In this document: positions 19,358 to 32,372 of the stretch, one piece after another | Layout: every line of letters begins with the position of its first letter | Position numbering within the stretch: position 1 is the first letter of the stretch | NCBI RefSeq assembly: GCF_000004195.4 | Contig: NC_030678.2 | Coordinates: forward strand, 93,020,904 to 93,084,903 | Reading direction: 5' to 3' | Length of the DNA stretch: 64,000 nucleotides | Source of the DNA: Xenopus tropicalis | Taxonomy: Eukaryota; Chordata; Amphibia; Anura; Pipidae | Notes under the pieces: model-generated | Databases searched by the model: none | The model's input: only the letters and a program-made list of their open reading frames with translations | What the model was told of the DNA's origin: nothing | Program-made: the position numbers and the translations under genes

Positions 19358-22300
19358 GTGAGGATTAAACCTGGGTGAGGAAGAAAAGAGTGACGAACTG
19401 CAGGTGACAGGCATGACAAGTGACACTGGATTAGGAGGAATCTACGGAGGATAGCGCCGGCGGCTGTCTGTTAATAGCCCCCGCAACGAGTGGCGCTAAT
19501 TCATAGCAGGGACGGTGCTGATGCATAAGAGGGGTTAAACAGGGGTTAATACTATTGTGTAGCATGTTAGTGAGTGGCAGGGCTACATTTCATAAAGTAA
19601 AAGATCATTTTATAGAAGTGTTTTATAGAAGTGTCATGTAAACATGCTGGTATGCGTAGCATGTAGTCTTCGAGCTATTGAGTTCCAGCATCCCTACTGC
19701 TCACCCACCCAGAGAAAGATCCTAATTCAGCCACTTAGGGGCCTGTAATACCTGCTGCTGTCACCGCCCCCTGCTTGGGGAGTGTGCCACTTTATCCACC
19801 TTGTGTTTATGCTAATCGAACAGGTATTTACAAATTGTAGCCTTTTAGCTGTCAAGCAAAAACTTCTAGCACATCACTATAGTTACATGGGTGTAAACTG
19901 GACACAGCTCCACACTGAGATCCAAAATTGGAGTATGCCCAGACAGCCCCCATAGACCCAGCTAATAGTAACTATATATAGGTATTTATATATAAAAATA
20001 TTAGCCCCTCTGGCATTTGCCAGAATCTACAGATTGCCAGTCTGAACCCTACTTTAGTATTTTAATAATGCCATACTTATCAATCTAATATGTACATTTG
20101 ACATTTGATTATCATTTGCAATGTGTAACAACTGTTAACAAATATTAATGCTACTACCCTTTTCCCAAATAGGTAGGGAGCCTTTAGTACTGAAGTTTCA
20201 CTTCTAGCACACCTTGTTGGTGAGCAGTTGCAGTTCACTAAAAGCTGTGCTATATGTAAAGCGCTATCACTAAAGCCATATGCATTCATAGCTGTCAACC
20301 CACCCCCCCCAAAGAAACTTCAGAGTTACCTGATTTCAGTGCTTTCCCACTGGCCTACCAGGCCTTTGCATATATGCAGTGGGCATTTAATGCCTTAACT
20401 GGGGGTTTGTGTGCATGCACAGTGATGTCACTGGGGATTCCCAAGCCACGGCCACACATTTTTATTGCCTCTCTTTGCACTGTGCAAGTTCCCCCAGAAA
20501 AGTTCTGTTCAGGGTTGATGTCTCTGATACATTGAGATTTGTTTGCATAGATAGCAAGATGAGCAGACCTTTGCCTGGTCTAACCAATCTAGGGGTGATT
20601 GTCAGCCACCTAACAGTCAAATTACAAATGTAAAATCACCATAGCAAAGTGATTTCAAGTGGGGTGACCCCCTGCATGATTTATTAGTGAGTGCCACAAT
20701 TGTTGGGCTCCCCTCTTCGTCAAGCAACCCTAATCCTAAAGGTATTTTTAAGCCAGCACAAACAGCGTTGAATGCTAACCAGATATTGAGAACATAATTT
20801 TTGCCCCATGCACAGGCCAATAATATGCTGACTCAGAAGTGGTCAGGAAGGACATTTTAAATCTATTATGTGCTGCTTGTAAATATTTTATTACCAATAA
20901 ATGAAACAAGTTTTTATAAAGATTCATTCTCAAATAAGCATTTCTGTATGTCTGTTTTATGCATGTTTATTGCAAGTTGGTTCTGCCTTGACAGTGTTTT
21001 CCCAGTATGAGTATTCTTCCTGCTCAGAGATTCATAGTATTGTGTAAGTGCATGTGTTCATCTGAACAGTTTAAAAGCTAGGTAGCCTGTAAGAGTTAGC
21101 TCATACTTATTGCATCCTGTCCTCTTCAAAATTACTGATCTTCCTGTAAACACTAGTAAGCCTTTAGGTAAGATAAGTTAGGGAATTTACTGCTGGCACT
21201 TGGGTTAAATAATTTGTTGTGACTGCTTCTGATTGCTGCTAACTCATACAGCTTACCTGACTTTGGAATAGTTCAGAAGTGTTTTAGGTGCTATGAAGGC
21301 ATACAATACAATAAAGTAAATGGAAAGAAAATGTACAATGCAATATTCTTTTTATGTTTTTACATTGTGTTTTTTATTGCACATAGACTGTTTTCTTTAA
21401 GGTGTGTATTTTATTTTTAATAAAATTTCATTAAGAATTTTGTAACACATGGGGCAAAAGATTTTGTTGAGGGCCTTGTGACCTCTATTTAAGCAGTTCT
21501 CAGTTGCCCACATTACATTATAAATGTAATAACCATCTGAATCTTAGATTACTTCTATCTGACTGCAGGCCAGTGGCCTTCAAGGTGTATTTATGTCCTT
21601 AGACCTGTCAGAGGTGCCATAAACTTCCCTGTATGTGCCATAAACTCTCTATGTTTAGGTCATATGTGTTATATCCAACATTTTCCATGTAGTGGTAAAA
21701 TATCTGATATTAGATTTTGCAACATGTTTTAGATTGTATACTCTTTGGCTCGGTGCTCTCTTTAACTCTTGTTTTGGATATCGGTTGCATTTGTGCATGT
21801 AAGCTGTATGTTCAGGGTATGTACCTATTTATTGTACAGACTGCAGAATAGGTTGGTACTCTATCAATACATATTAATAACTAATAGTCAATTTAGCTTT
21901 GTCACTATGAATTTTCCAGTCTTTATATTTGGATATTAAATACATTTAATGAGTATTGATAGTACATTTGTTATGAGTACTGTGAATAGTCTCAGTTTTT
22001 CTACATAGATCATTCATATATAGTTTATTTACATAAGCATGGGTGACTTTATAAATCAGCATCCTAGATATTTTCATACTCATTCACCCATGTGAAAGTG
22101 CACATTACTTGTTTTTTAAAGCAGTAACAGATAATAGGTTAGAAGTATAAAGCCATAAAATCATTAACATAAATTACTGAACTCCATCTGCCTGTTTCTC
22201 AAGTACAGAGTGTCCAACCAGAAGAACTGAAGGATTGCCAGGGCATGTATGCACAATATCAGGGCTGTCCAACCTGCAATTCTCCAGCAGTTGATACTGT

Positions 22301-22682
22301 GCCTTCTTTAAGAGCATTCTGGGAGTTTTGGTTCAGGACAAAAGTGCCACATATTTTCTCTGTGTCTGTTTTTTTTCTTCTTTTTACTTTTCCTCTGATG
22401 AGGGAATATGCCTCATGCATAATTTATTTTTCATTATTACTTGATGCATCAGTTTCACATACTGAAGTGCAGTGGTTTAATATGCTTTTTGTGAGTGAGC
22501 GTGTATCATGTATACAAGCTCTACTGGTAATGTAATAATAGTAAGTAGCAATTTTAAAATATCAATGTTTAGTCAAAAATAGTATTCTGCAAAGTTGGGT
22601 TCTGAACATTCTACTTCCTGCTGGTGAGTTAAGAGTCTGGTGTGGTCAGAGTGTGAGCTATTTGAGTTGTGTAATTTTACAT
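19358..22682 (+). other. usp32: usp32 intron 1, first part
   Basis: The donor is GTGAGG. No exon or bounded repeat is recognised here; the sequence is AT-rich and low in young MITEs compared with the rest of the intron. Confidence 0.5.
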
Positions 22683-22905
22683 ACATGTATGGAATCTGTT
22701 TTCCAGAATCCATGGATACATGATCTTTCTGTAATTTGCATCACTGTAGTTAAATCTTAAAAACATTTAATCCTTAAATAATCCCAAAAGGATTATTTTG
22801 CCCCTAGTATGGGTTTTTGCAGACTAATTGCCATCAAGTACAAGGTACTATTTTTTTTTTTTACAAAGAAAAACAAGATAAATTTGCTTAAAATGGACTT
22901 TATGG
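22683..22905 (-). mobile_element. Decayed TA-flanked MITE
   Basis: ATGTATGGAATCTGTTTTCC, CTTTCTGTAATTTGCATCAC and CATCAAGTACAAGGTACTAT match, in order, the reverse of the 5764-6091 family. The right end is missing. Confidence 0.6.
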
Positions 22906-23035
22906 AACGTCACATGACTGCTTATGACCTCTTATTAGTAGCGTGGACAAACGATCTTTCCTACGACCATGGCCATGGGAAAGATTGTAATTGTAGCTAC
23001 CTTTATATCCTACAGAGAGAGAGAGATCTCTGTTA

Positions 23036-23359
23036 CGGTGGCCATACACGCACCGATAATATCGTACGATATTCGGTGCGTGTATGGTATGTCGGCGAGT
23101 TGACCGATATCGCAGGAGGCTGCTGATATCGGCCGACTCGCCGATCGGACCAGTTTGAAAATTTTGATCGGGCGCCATAGAAGGCGCCTGACCAAAATCT
23201 CCCTTCAGCGCTGAATCGGCAGAAGGAGGTAGAAATCCTATTGTTTCTACCTCCTTACCTGCCGATTCAGCCCTGAATGGTGTGTGGTGGATCTGACAAT
23301 GTTTCGTGCAACCGATGGTCGCACGAAACATCGTCAGATCGCCACGTGTATGGCCAGCT
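23036..23359. mobile_element. GGCCATACAC-family MITE with TTA duplication
   Basis: Ends CGGTGGCCATACACG and CGTGTATGGCCAGCT are inverted, with TTA at 23033-23035 and 23360-23362. Several internal hairpins occur: CCGATAATATCGTACGATAT; GGCGCCATAGAAGGCGCC; and AGGTAGAAATCC...TACCTCC. A 189-codon minus-strand frame across it has no domain and is treated as chance. Confidence 0.85.
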
Positions 23360-23362
23360 TTA

Positions 23363-23545
23363 CTGGGGAAGACTAATTTCTCTGAAATGCTTTTCCACTG
23401 GCAACAAAGGGAATTGCAAGCAACTTTGTGCGACTTGGGAAAACCCAAGCAATGTGTAGGCCTTTCCACTGGCGACTCCCTTTGCTACCGGTGGAAAAGT
23501 ATTTCGAAGAGATTAGCTTCTCTCGGCAACTAATCTCTATGTTGG
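23363..23545. mobile_element. Palindromic MITE fragment
   Basis: CTTTTCCACTGGCAACAAAG and ACCGGTGGAAAAGTATTTC, with GAAGACTAATTTCTC and GAGATTAGCTTCTC, form inverted arms. The ends are not well defined. Confidence 0.55.
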
Positions 23546-25853
23546 ACATTACCCTATTTTCATTAAAATTGAAATCCTTCTTTTATTTTGCATAATCATT
23601 TTGCTATTGTGTCACTGGTTTATTGAAATGGAGTAGGGGTTTAAAGTAAGCAAACTGGCAGTTCCATCACATATTAATAAATACAAATCTGATTCTATAA
23701 GGCTTTATATGCTGAATGTGTTATCCATACACTTAATGAATAGTAACATAAAAGAAAAGGAAAGGAAACCCTAAGGGTTATGGTAGATGGTGCATTTTAT
23801 TCTCTAACTCTGGTTTGTTTAATTATTGTAAGACTATTAGTAACAAATTGTTGTAAAGAGCTGCATGACTTGTTAGTGCTATATAAGTAATTGAAGATGA
23901 TAAATATGTAAGAGCCGCATGTGTATTATTAGTAGGTATTATATAAAAGACTATGCAAAGTAAAATTTTATTCCATGGCAACATGCTGGAATTGGCCCAA
24001 TTTAGGTTATACTCTTGTGTAAATTGTGTCTTATTTTTGTTTAAGTTCATTTATTAAACTAATATACTCGTGTGTGTACAAGGCAAATTTGTGTCACTTT
24101 GTAAAGCCATGTGGTACAAATAAAACAGTTGCTATTTAAAGGCACAAGTTTTCTGAGTGACCATAGTCACATGACAAGAGGCCAGGAATCTGGCTACATA
24201 CAACAATAGAAACCGCCTGCTGTTCACAGACAACATATTCCCATTATACAAGTATAAACACAAGACATAGTTTAATCACCTGACTACAAATAATCCTCTT
24301 AAAGGCATTTAGCACAGAGAGTATTAATCTAGTGTATTTTTTTTTAAAAGAGACGGATGACAAAAACATAAATATGTTTAGTAATAAGGATAGAGAGCAG
24401 CCATGATGCACAAGTCTATATGGAATCAATATTCTGTGTGACACATTTAGCAAATGCCATTTCGGTCTCTGCTGAGAGTAACTGTTTCTGATTAATCATT
24501 TTGCACTGGGTTGAATGATGCACTGGCAGATGAAATGTTTAAACCTGTCCAATCCCCAAACTAACTGCTAATTTAGCCCGCTTTGCAGTTGGGAAAAATA
24601 ATACTAGACCAGAAAATAGTCCTAGTGAGCAAGAGCATGCTTCCTGTGTGGGTGGCATAGGGTTTGCTAGGAGCATTTTCTGGTCCAAATGCTGTTGTTT
24701 CCTCCACCCAGTGTTAGGGCTCTATTAGCCCACACCTCCGGTTGGGAAAACTGTGATAGGTGCCCTTTAATATGTCACAAATTATTATAAATTAATTGTT
24801 TTTCCCACCAGAGTTGCAGGCTCTAGTTGCATGCTTGCACTCTTGGCCTTTAAAGAGAGCTGCTGAGCTGAAGCCTGCCTAGGAATATCTCAAATTGCTA
24901 TAATTTCAAGAAATTGCAAAAGTGCTCAGAGGACCCATGTGAAGAAGTTTGCATCAATTCTTCCCTTATATCCCATGTAATATGCATGTGCGTGTAGTTG
25001 GCTTGCTTATAGCATGATTTGGGGTTATGGCTATTTTAATAGCTATCTCCAATTGAGGGCAAAAGAACTTATAATATTTTGTGTCAGTACAAGATAAGCA
25101 TTGAGCTAAGTACATACAAAATAAGGGACTGAACCAGCAGCATGGTAATTATTTAAGAGTATCTGACATAAAAATATGTCTTTATATAACTGCAATCTGT
25201 TTTTGCTTGGGAATTTATTAGTCAGCTCCCCAACCTTCTAATTTCTCTTAAAAAGAGAGCACTTTGTTTTATGCAAAAAAAAATTAACTGGAACTTGCTT
25301 TTATGCCATTCTAATGGGAATATTATTATATAACATATCTTTCCCTTTCACTTTATTTCTTTAAGCAGTTGTTAAAGTTTTACTGGCTTAACTTGCAGCT
25401 CTAGGCACATGTGACCCACGTGGACAACCCAGGCATGTGGCGCTGTGTGCCATTGCTGTCACAGTTATTACTTATTGTAAATGCCTCATTCCCCAGTAGA
25501 GATAAGGGGTAAAGACTTTTTTTTTTAAGTCATTCACATTATATTGTATATTGCCTGTCGGGTAGTTTTAGGCCATGGGCACACAGATCATTTGCTCTGC
25601 TTTTCTGACTGCATTTTCTTCTGCAGGCTGTGCTACAGCTAAGGAGAATACAACAAAATGTTGGACCTAAAATTGTAGAGGGGGTGGACCCAATAAGTCA
25701 AAAAACCTCTACTGTAATAGCCTTTGGCAAGTGAACATACTGCTCAGGTACAAGTTTGTGCAAGGTTTAGAAATGAGACCCAGTAAGCCATAGCAATAGA
25801 TTTTTCCAGCCAGCAGGAACACTGCAAGCAATCATCTGATTGGCTGTCATGAG
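23546..25853. other. Intron 1, largely unassigned
   Basis: Only a probable T2-type right end (AGGTGCCCTTTAA at 24758-24770) is noticed. No exon is supported. Confidence 0.45.
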
Positions 25854-25856
25854 TAA

Positions 25857-26132
25857 AGGTGGCCATACATGGGCAGATTTCACCTGCCAACTCGGGTACT
25901 TTAGACCGATTTGGCTTCTGTTATCTGTATGGGCATACCTGACCAACATCTGGCCTAAATTACCAGATCTCGATCGGGCAGGTTTGATTTTCCCAATGGA
26001 TTGAGGACCACATTGGCTTGTTGATACGGTCCTTGGTCCGACAGCGCATATGCCTGCTGCTTTAATTTGATCATTTGACCTACCTTAGGTGGTGGTTTGA
26101 CATCCAACAGATCACAACGTGTATGGCCTCCT
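25857..26132. mobile_element. GGCCATACAT-family MITE
   Basis: It starts after TAA with AGGTGGCCATACATGGG and ends CGTGTATGGCCTCCT. It carries the shared ATCTCGATCGGGCAGGTTTG segment seen near 50460 and 52220. Confidence 0.75.
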
Positions 26133-27149
26133 TCACTGCCCAGGTGCAAATTTGCCCAATGTTTATAAATGATCCCCAATTGATTAAAAAGCATCTGTGT
26201 AAGTTTGTTTTAGCTGCAGCTCATGCAGGATTTAAGAAGCCATCTTATGCAAAATAATGAAGGCAAGAGGTTTGCTCAAGGCATTTTTTAATTATTACGC
26301 TAAACAACTGTCAGATGTAAGCAGTGACATCTAAGAAATGCAGTGAGTGAAGCAGCAGGAATTATATCATGAACTTGGGTCTCGTTCCTTGCCACTGGCA
26401 GTTACTGAGCTGTGTTTGCTATATGAGGGAAAGTACCTGTTCAAGTTAAGAAAAGAATCCCATAAAATCCTCCTGGTATGGTGTAAATCCCTGCCTGCTA
26501 TGCTGTACAGATTGCTTCTCTTGCAGAAGTCATTGCTCAACATTTTGTTGCTTCATCCAAACATTAAAATCTGTTTGGCAGAGATTGAGGAAGGTTCTGA
26601 TGAAAAGATCAGCATCAGACCAATAAATGCCAAATATTGTTTAGTAATAAGATGCATTTGAATAAAATGTGTTTGTTCCTAAACAGTTACTCTATGTAGT
26701 CTTGATGTTTTAGTAAGGAGAGTACCTTCACCTCTCAATCACTGTAAACCATTTCAAATTGAAATGTGAAAGGTGCTTTGGTCATAAGTTATAGCTTGGT
26801 AAATTCACACGTTCTCCTTTTTTTTTTTTTTAAAGTCATATTTTTGTTACTAGGGCCGCCGGAAAAAGAACATATGCCAAACAAACTTTACTTGGAGTTT
26901 AATGAGTTGAGTAAAAATGTATGCAACCTCCTGTTAATTTTGTAGGCAGCCATAATTAATAGAGTGAGTTGAAAGAGGATAAATGGCTATGCAGAAACCA
27001 GTATCTATAGAAACTGTATGACGAGAGAAGAACAACGAGCTACAAACATATCATCAATGCATCAATGATTAGTGTGTAAATAACCAATTTGGATAGTGTT
27101 GCAAATGACAGTGGTGCTACCAGGTGGTCTACAGACCGGTCATTTCTTT
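26133..27149. other. Intron 1, unassigned
   Basis: A 104-codon + strand frame (26347-26661) has no recognisable domain or flanking splice pattern. Nothing else is seen. Confidence 0.45.
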
Positions 27150-27338
27150 ATAGTTCTGTAGGTGCAGTTTGGGCCTGGATCCTGGATTTGGCCGAATCCA
27201 AGCCATTTTTATCAGGATTTGGGCAAATCCAAGAAATTCCCTACACTTCAGCCTATTTCTGCTTTTGGCTTTGGTTTGTTATTAAGCCAAATCCATACCC
27301 AAGTATACCAAAATACAGAGTTTGGTGCATCCCTAATT
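27150..27338. mobile_element. Fragment ending GGTGCATCCCTAA
   Basis: TGGATTTGGCCGAATCCAAG with GGATTTGGGCAAATCCAAG and the end GAGTTTGGTGCATCCCTAA resemble a common frog repeat with GGGATGCACC ends. The left end is missing. Confidence 0.5.
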
Positions 27339-28022
27339 TAAAATGCTAGGGCTTATTTTCATCTTCTGTTTTGGCATATTAATGTGTGATACCAGTACAT
27401 TTTAAATCTAATTGCTATTATTTAGCAGAGTGGTGTTTATCATATGTTTTATTTAAACGACTCTCTCAGCACATTGTGAAATCTTTCCAGAGAATTATCA
27501 TATTAATAAAACCTTTACACCCTCTCACCAAAACAGTTCTCCAGTGTTATACTAATGAATACCAAGTTTTTTTTTTTTGTAACATAATTTAGGAAGCTGG
27601 AAGTACTGATAGTAACATCAATGCAGTATGTAGTCATTTCTCTAACATGCCTCAATTCATGTTTGAGTATGCAGTTTGAGCCAGAATATGCTGCATTTGC
27701 CTGAAACCAGATGCATTCAGTGTATCCAGGTGCAGGCATAACTTAAAGATTTTTAGAGTAAAGGGACTGATTCTTGGCAAGTGTTTCTCTGCTTGCCGTA
27801 AATCAGCCCCCTGTGGCATATTACGGTCACAAAGCTTTTGTTCCCCTGCTTTGTGACATATAAGTTTTGCAGAAAATTATAAAAGTATTTTTTTTCTAAT
27901 ACAAACTGCAGCATACCTGTGTGTTACATAAGATAGAACATCTGCAGTCTTTTGCTCTCTGATTCATTTGTGTACTATACCTATAGCAATGTGGAATATA
28001 CAACATTTTCTGTTTGTCCTTA
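27339..28022. other. Intron 1, unassigned
   Basis: No bounded feature. Confidence 0.45.
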
Positions 28023-28330
28023 CACATTCCTCGCTAATTTTTAGGGCAAGGAAGAGTATCCAACTCTTCTCTCTGCCTGCGGATTTTAATCAGGCGGAGA
28101 GAAGCAGATCCACTATAATCATTGGCTTCCTGGCACGTAAAATTGCAGCTTCTGCCTTTGTGCGACTACACAGAGCCGCAGATTGCCCTGAAAAACGTGA
28201 AAATAGGCATTTTTAGGTCAATCTCCACTCCATGTAACTGCAGGCAGGCAGAAGCTGTAGTTTTTCATTACTTTTCAAATACAGGAAGCCACTGATTGGA
28301 GCGGATCTGCTTCTCACCACCTGTATACCC
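28023..28330. mobile_element. Diverged palindromic MITE
   Basis: GGAGAGAAGCAGATCCACTA and ATTGGCTTCCTG pair with CAGGAAGCCACTGATTGG and GCGGATCTGCTTCTC near the right end. Flanking duplications are unclear. Confidence 0.55.
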
Positions 28331-29453
28331 TATTAATTTATAAATGAGATACAGTAGGAATGTGTTTGCTCCTGTTAAAATCAGGTAAAAAAAATTAAAA
28401 TAGCGTCTCTGCTGTTTGTATTGTCAACTACACTTGGGGTGTATCTATTAAAAAAACACAACTAGAGCTCGCCAGAAATACATTTCACCACTGTTCATTT
28501 CTATGGGATTTTTAAGGGCACTTTTATTAGTGGGTGTGAGAGTTCTCCCTTTGGTAAATAAGCCTCTATAATGCAATGCTAATGAATAGAGAGCACAAGG
28601 ATTTCATTCTGTGATGCTCTATCATGCAATTAATTTGAATAAAGAACCCCAAGAAAATGAACTGTTTTTGTTTAACCAGGTTAAAAAATAGAGGGATCTT
28701 TAAAAGTGAAATTTGCTATGTGAGTACTTGCCCCTATACAACAGTTCTGTAGGCTGTTGAATAGAATAAAGCTTTGTATTGCACCCTTGATTGCAACTAA
28801 TATAAAATTGCTGAACATTCCGAGGGCCCTTCTTATACTGCCTGCCATTAACACAGGCTTGCATTATAAAGGTGGTCTTTTAAAAGTGTTTTTTTCTTTT
28901 TTTCTGATATTGTTAAGAAATTGTACCTGGTAGTAAGAGAGTATGGTGGTATAAAATGGGAGCACTGAAGCAACTTTGCATTACATATTTGCATGAAACT
29001 GTCGCACAAAAAAGTTACTACTGTATCTAAATTACTTTTATATAAATTTGAGTGGAGGGATTAAGGTGAAATATGAAGTTAAATGTGAATCATTAGGGAG
29101 GTTGTAAATGTCTTATAGATTAAAAGTTTTTTCCTGGCCCACCAATCCTCAGGGGGGAAACAGCACTAGCACAGGGATCTTTCTAGAGCACTGCTGTTCT
29201 GCCATCATACCTGTACCTCCTAGGGATTCTATTATGTAATATCTGGAACAAAGTTTGCTACACTTTTTTTAAAAAAAAAATTCATTTTGACTTTTATTGT
29301 ATTTTACTTTTGAACAGAAATCATTTTTTTTATATTTCTTATCCTAATATATAACATAAAAAAATAAAAAGTAAATGGCATAAAACAAAGAGGGGTAACT
29401 CCCAATATATAAAGTTTTGGAATAGATATATAACACTGTAAATACTTATTATA
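28331..29453. other. Intron 1, unassigned
   Basis: No bounded feature; a weak similarity to the GGGCTGGTGC T2 hairpin family is seen near 29130-29215. Confidence 0.4.
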
Positions 29454-29776
29454 TAAGGGGAACTCCGGCTTCCCAAGCAAAATTTGTTAAAAAAATACCC
29501 CACACTAAACCTATCACTGTAATTTATATGCTGAAATCCATCTGCAAACAGCTCTTCCCTTTCTGCATCATTTGAAATCCTGGCAGGGGAGGAAGGACTA
29601 AAACATTTATGTTACAAATTGTAACAATTTATCCACAGCTTACAGACAGCATGCTACAGTAACTACATTACCCACAATGCATTGCACTGTGATGTGGTTG
29701 ATATATATTGCATAGTTGCTTGTTATGTTATGTTTTTAAAAAGCTTAAGTTGTGTTTAGGTGGAGTTCTCCTTTAA
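29454..29776. mobile_element. T2-type MITE (GGAACTCC ends)
   Basis: AAGGGGAACTCCG at the left is mirrored by GGTGGAGTTCTCCTTTAA at the right. The left TTAA has decayed to TATA; the right TTAA is intact at 29773-29776. Confidence 0.65.
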
Positions 29777-31378
29777 TAAAGTCTTTCCAGCATTGCCAAG
29801 ATTCCCATATGTTACATTTTTCTTGTATGTGTGTTGAAATGTAATTGGGGTTGCTATTTCATAGTTTAAATTAGATATTAAATTAAATAGTAATTTGTGT
29901 TATGGTTGGCATTTGTTTCCAGAGTCTAGCTATCCATATCTTGCAAGCTGTGAAAAGATGAAAAGTTAATATTTTTAAAGAAATTTTTACATATAGTAGG
30001 ATATATACTTAATAACATGGCTGTTTGCTACATTTCTTTCAGCCAGTAGCATTTCCTGGTCACCTGTTTAAAAGCATCTTATTGGTTGCTTTGGATTACT
30101 GCTTCTGGGCAAACTTTGTGCCTTTTATTACAAATGGGGGTAAGTCTGCTATAGAAAATCCATAGGCTGGGGTATTGTTTGTTTTTCCACAAGAAAGAGT
30201 GCTGAATTGGAATTCATTTATTTCAGTGGGGGGATGCATAAAATGTTGGCACCCCTTTATTTAAATTTCATTTCCCTTTCACCCATGCAGCATGTAAAAC
30301 TACTTTGGTAGTGAATATATTAGCTTAAAAAATGGCAGGTGTTTTTTCTTATACATTGCATGTATCTCACAATTGAAAGAGGGTGTACTGCTAAAATCTG
30401 TTAAGCTTCATTAACTTTTAATTTTCTCCTGCATTTCCTGTTCTGTTTCTTTTGATGGATCCTGATGCAATCTTATGCATTTTATTAAAAGGGAGTGGAA
30501 GAGATACTGTAATTACATTACAAAGGATACTGTCATTCATTCATTTGTACACAAGCTTTAACCAATTTTTTTGTTGTATTAGAGGTCCATCTTTCATTGT
30601 TTTTATATTTTTTAAATGGTCTGCCCTGATCCTTTTGATTCTGAGTATCTATAATTCCTGCCATATAGCAAGCCAGAATTATAGTTTTCTTTCAGAGAGG
30701 AAGTAGAAAGAGCAAACATAAGTATGAAATTACAATTGCCTGTGCAAGCACTAAACATCCTCTTCCAGTGGGAGGCGAAATTGTAGTTTGAATGAGGCTT
30801 TAGCTTCAAAGTTTAATATTAGATTGCTTATGAATCATAAAGCAAACTACTCCTTTCCTTTTATTTTGTATGTCTTAAAAATAATGACCTGTTACATGGC
30901 TTCCAACTATTTTTTTACAAACAAGATTGAAATGTCATACTGTCTGGATAATTGAGTACATTGTTTGAGTAGCATTTTCTTTACCTAGCATGGCAGCAAG
31001 CACAATTGCAGCATTAAATAAGAAGATCCTAGTCAAATGTATTAGCTTCAAATCTTTTCAGCCAGATTGGGGTGTATCTAGTTGGGAATTGCTCTTAAAA
31101 TGGTTTTCTGTATGGGCTTCTGTTCTCCAACATTTGTTTGCTATTTGGCAAATATATCCCATTTTTGTCAAGCTGTGATAGTTTCTGGTATAGTTACAAA
31201 TGTGCCATAATCTGTCTGTAATAAAAGACAGCCATGAATAATGTGTAAAATTATCCATATTATCCAAAATACAAACTATACAACCCCTTCTAAAAGAGAA
31301 CCCTTTTTCATGAGCACTAAGAATCAAGAATATGTACTAAAATAACAAATGCAAAAGTGAGTCTTTAGTATTGGTGGT
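29777..31378. other. Intron 1, unassigned
   Basis: No exon. The sequence 30060-30140 (GGTCACCTGTTTAAAAGC; TTACTGCTTCTGGGCAAAC) is a diverged half of the repeat seen at 46355-46527. Confidence 0.45.
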
Positions 31379-31380
31379 AC

Positions 31381-31525
31381 AGGTATGGGATCTATTTCCT
31401 GGGATCTTTGGGACTTTGTGTATTCTAGGTATGGGGTCTTTGGATCACTGTAACTTGATGCTTCTAAAGCTTTTTAACTGTCCAGTAGGATTAGTTTACC
31501 AACAGCACTAATATATATAACTTGC
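31381..31525 (-). mobile_element. Internally deleted TA-flanked MITE
   Basis: TA then CAGGTATGGGATCTATTTCC marks the end, and GGGGTCTTTGGATCACTGTA and CCAGTAGGATTAGTTTACC match the reverse of the 5764 family. Confidence 0.6.
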
Positions 31526-32364
31526 TTAATTTCAGACCTGGGCCACTCTGGCCATATTAGCCCAAATCGCCATCGGAGAGGCAGTAGTCCTGTTAGGTAC
31601 CCAGGGACATAGTGTCCTGGGCTGACACAAAAGTGCAGGAATTGTTGCACAAAATGGGACTGGTTTAGTGTGGATCAGGGCAGGAATTAGTGGGTTGTGG
31701 GAATGGACAGGTAGCTTCATCATTCCTCATGGAACCCTGTGTGATAGCCTCCATGCAGACTTATTTGTGTGCCATTTGCTTTTGTGATCTGTCATGCAAA
31801 CTCAAGGTATACTGTTTTGACATGCCACACATTAAATGATAAATTGACTACTTAATATTTGTGCATGCTTTATGCAGGTGTTTCTTTGAGGCTTTTACTA
31901 TAACTTTTAACTATAACTTTATTCTTTACCTTTTTTTTAACTTAATACAAGATAAAATTCTAGAACTATACATTGCAAGCATTGGTTATATACATTTTGC
32001 ATCCTAACTGTAAGTTGTGTCGATTGGGCGAGCCTTTGGTGTTCCCTATGATGACCTCTGCTGTTATTCTACTTTACATGGTACCTGGTGACTTAAAGCT
32101 CTTGTTTGTTTTATAATAGATTTGCACCATTATTTTTAGAACTATTATTTGTTTACCACAGCCCTGTATGAATTATTTGTCTTCAACAGTTACTTATTTC
32201 TTGTTACCCTTGAGTGCCCTTGTTAATGGAATATTTGCTTCCTTGTGACTTTGGCTTGGTGATAAAATGAAAATAATTATGTGTTTGCATTTAGTAACAC
32301 AAAAAAGAAACATTCTGTTCAGTTTCCCAGAATGTTAACAAAATCGATTGTACCTTTTTATTTT
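31526..32364. other. Intron 1, unassigned
   Basis: No bounded feature. Confidence 0.45.
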
Positions 32365-32372
32365 ATTTAGAT

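Noticed and set aside
22900..23469. 189-codon minus-strand reading frame
   Set aside because: It lies across a palindromic MITE, mixes repeat arms and has no recognisable domain.
26347..26661. 104-codon + strand frame in intron 1
   Set aside because: No recognisable family, no splice or promoter support; expected by chance in AT-rich intron sequence.
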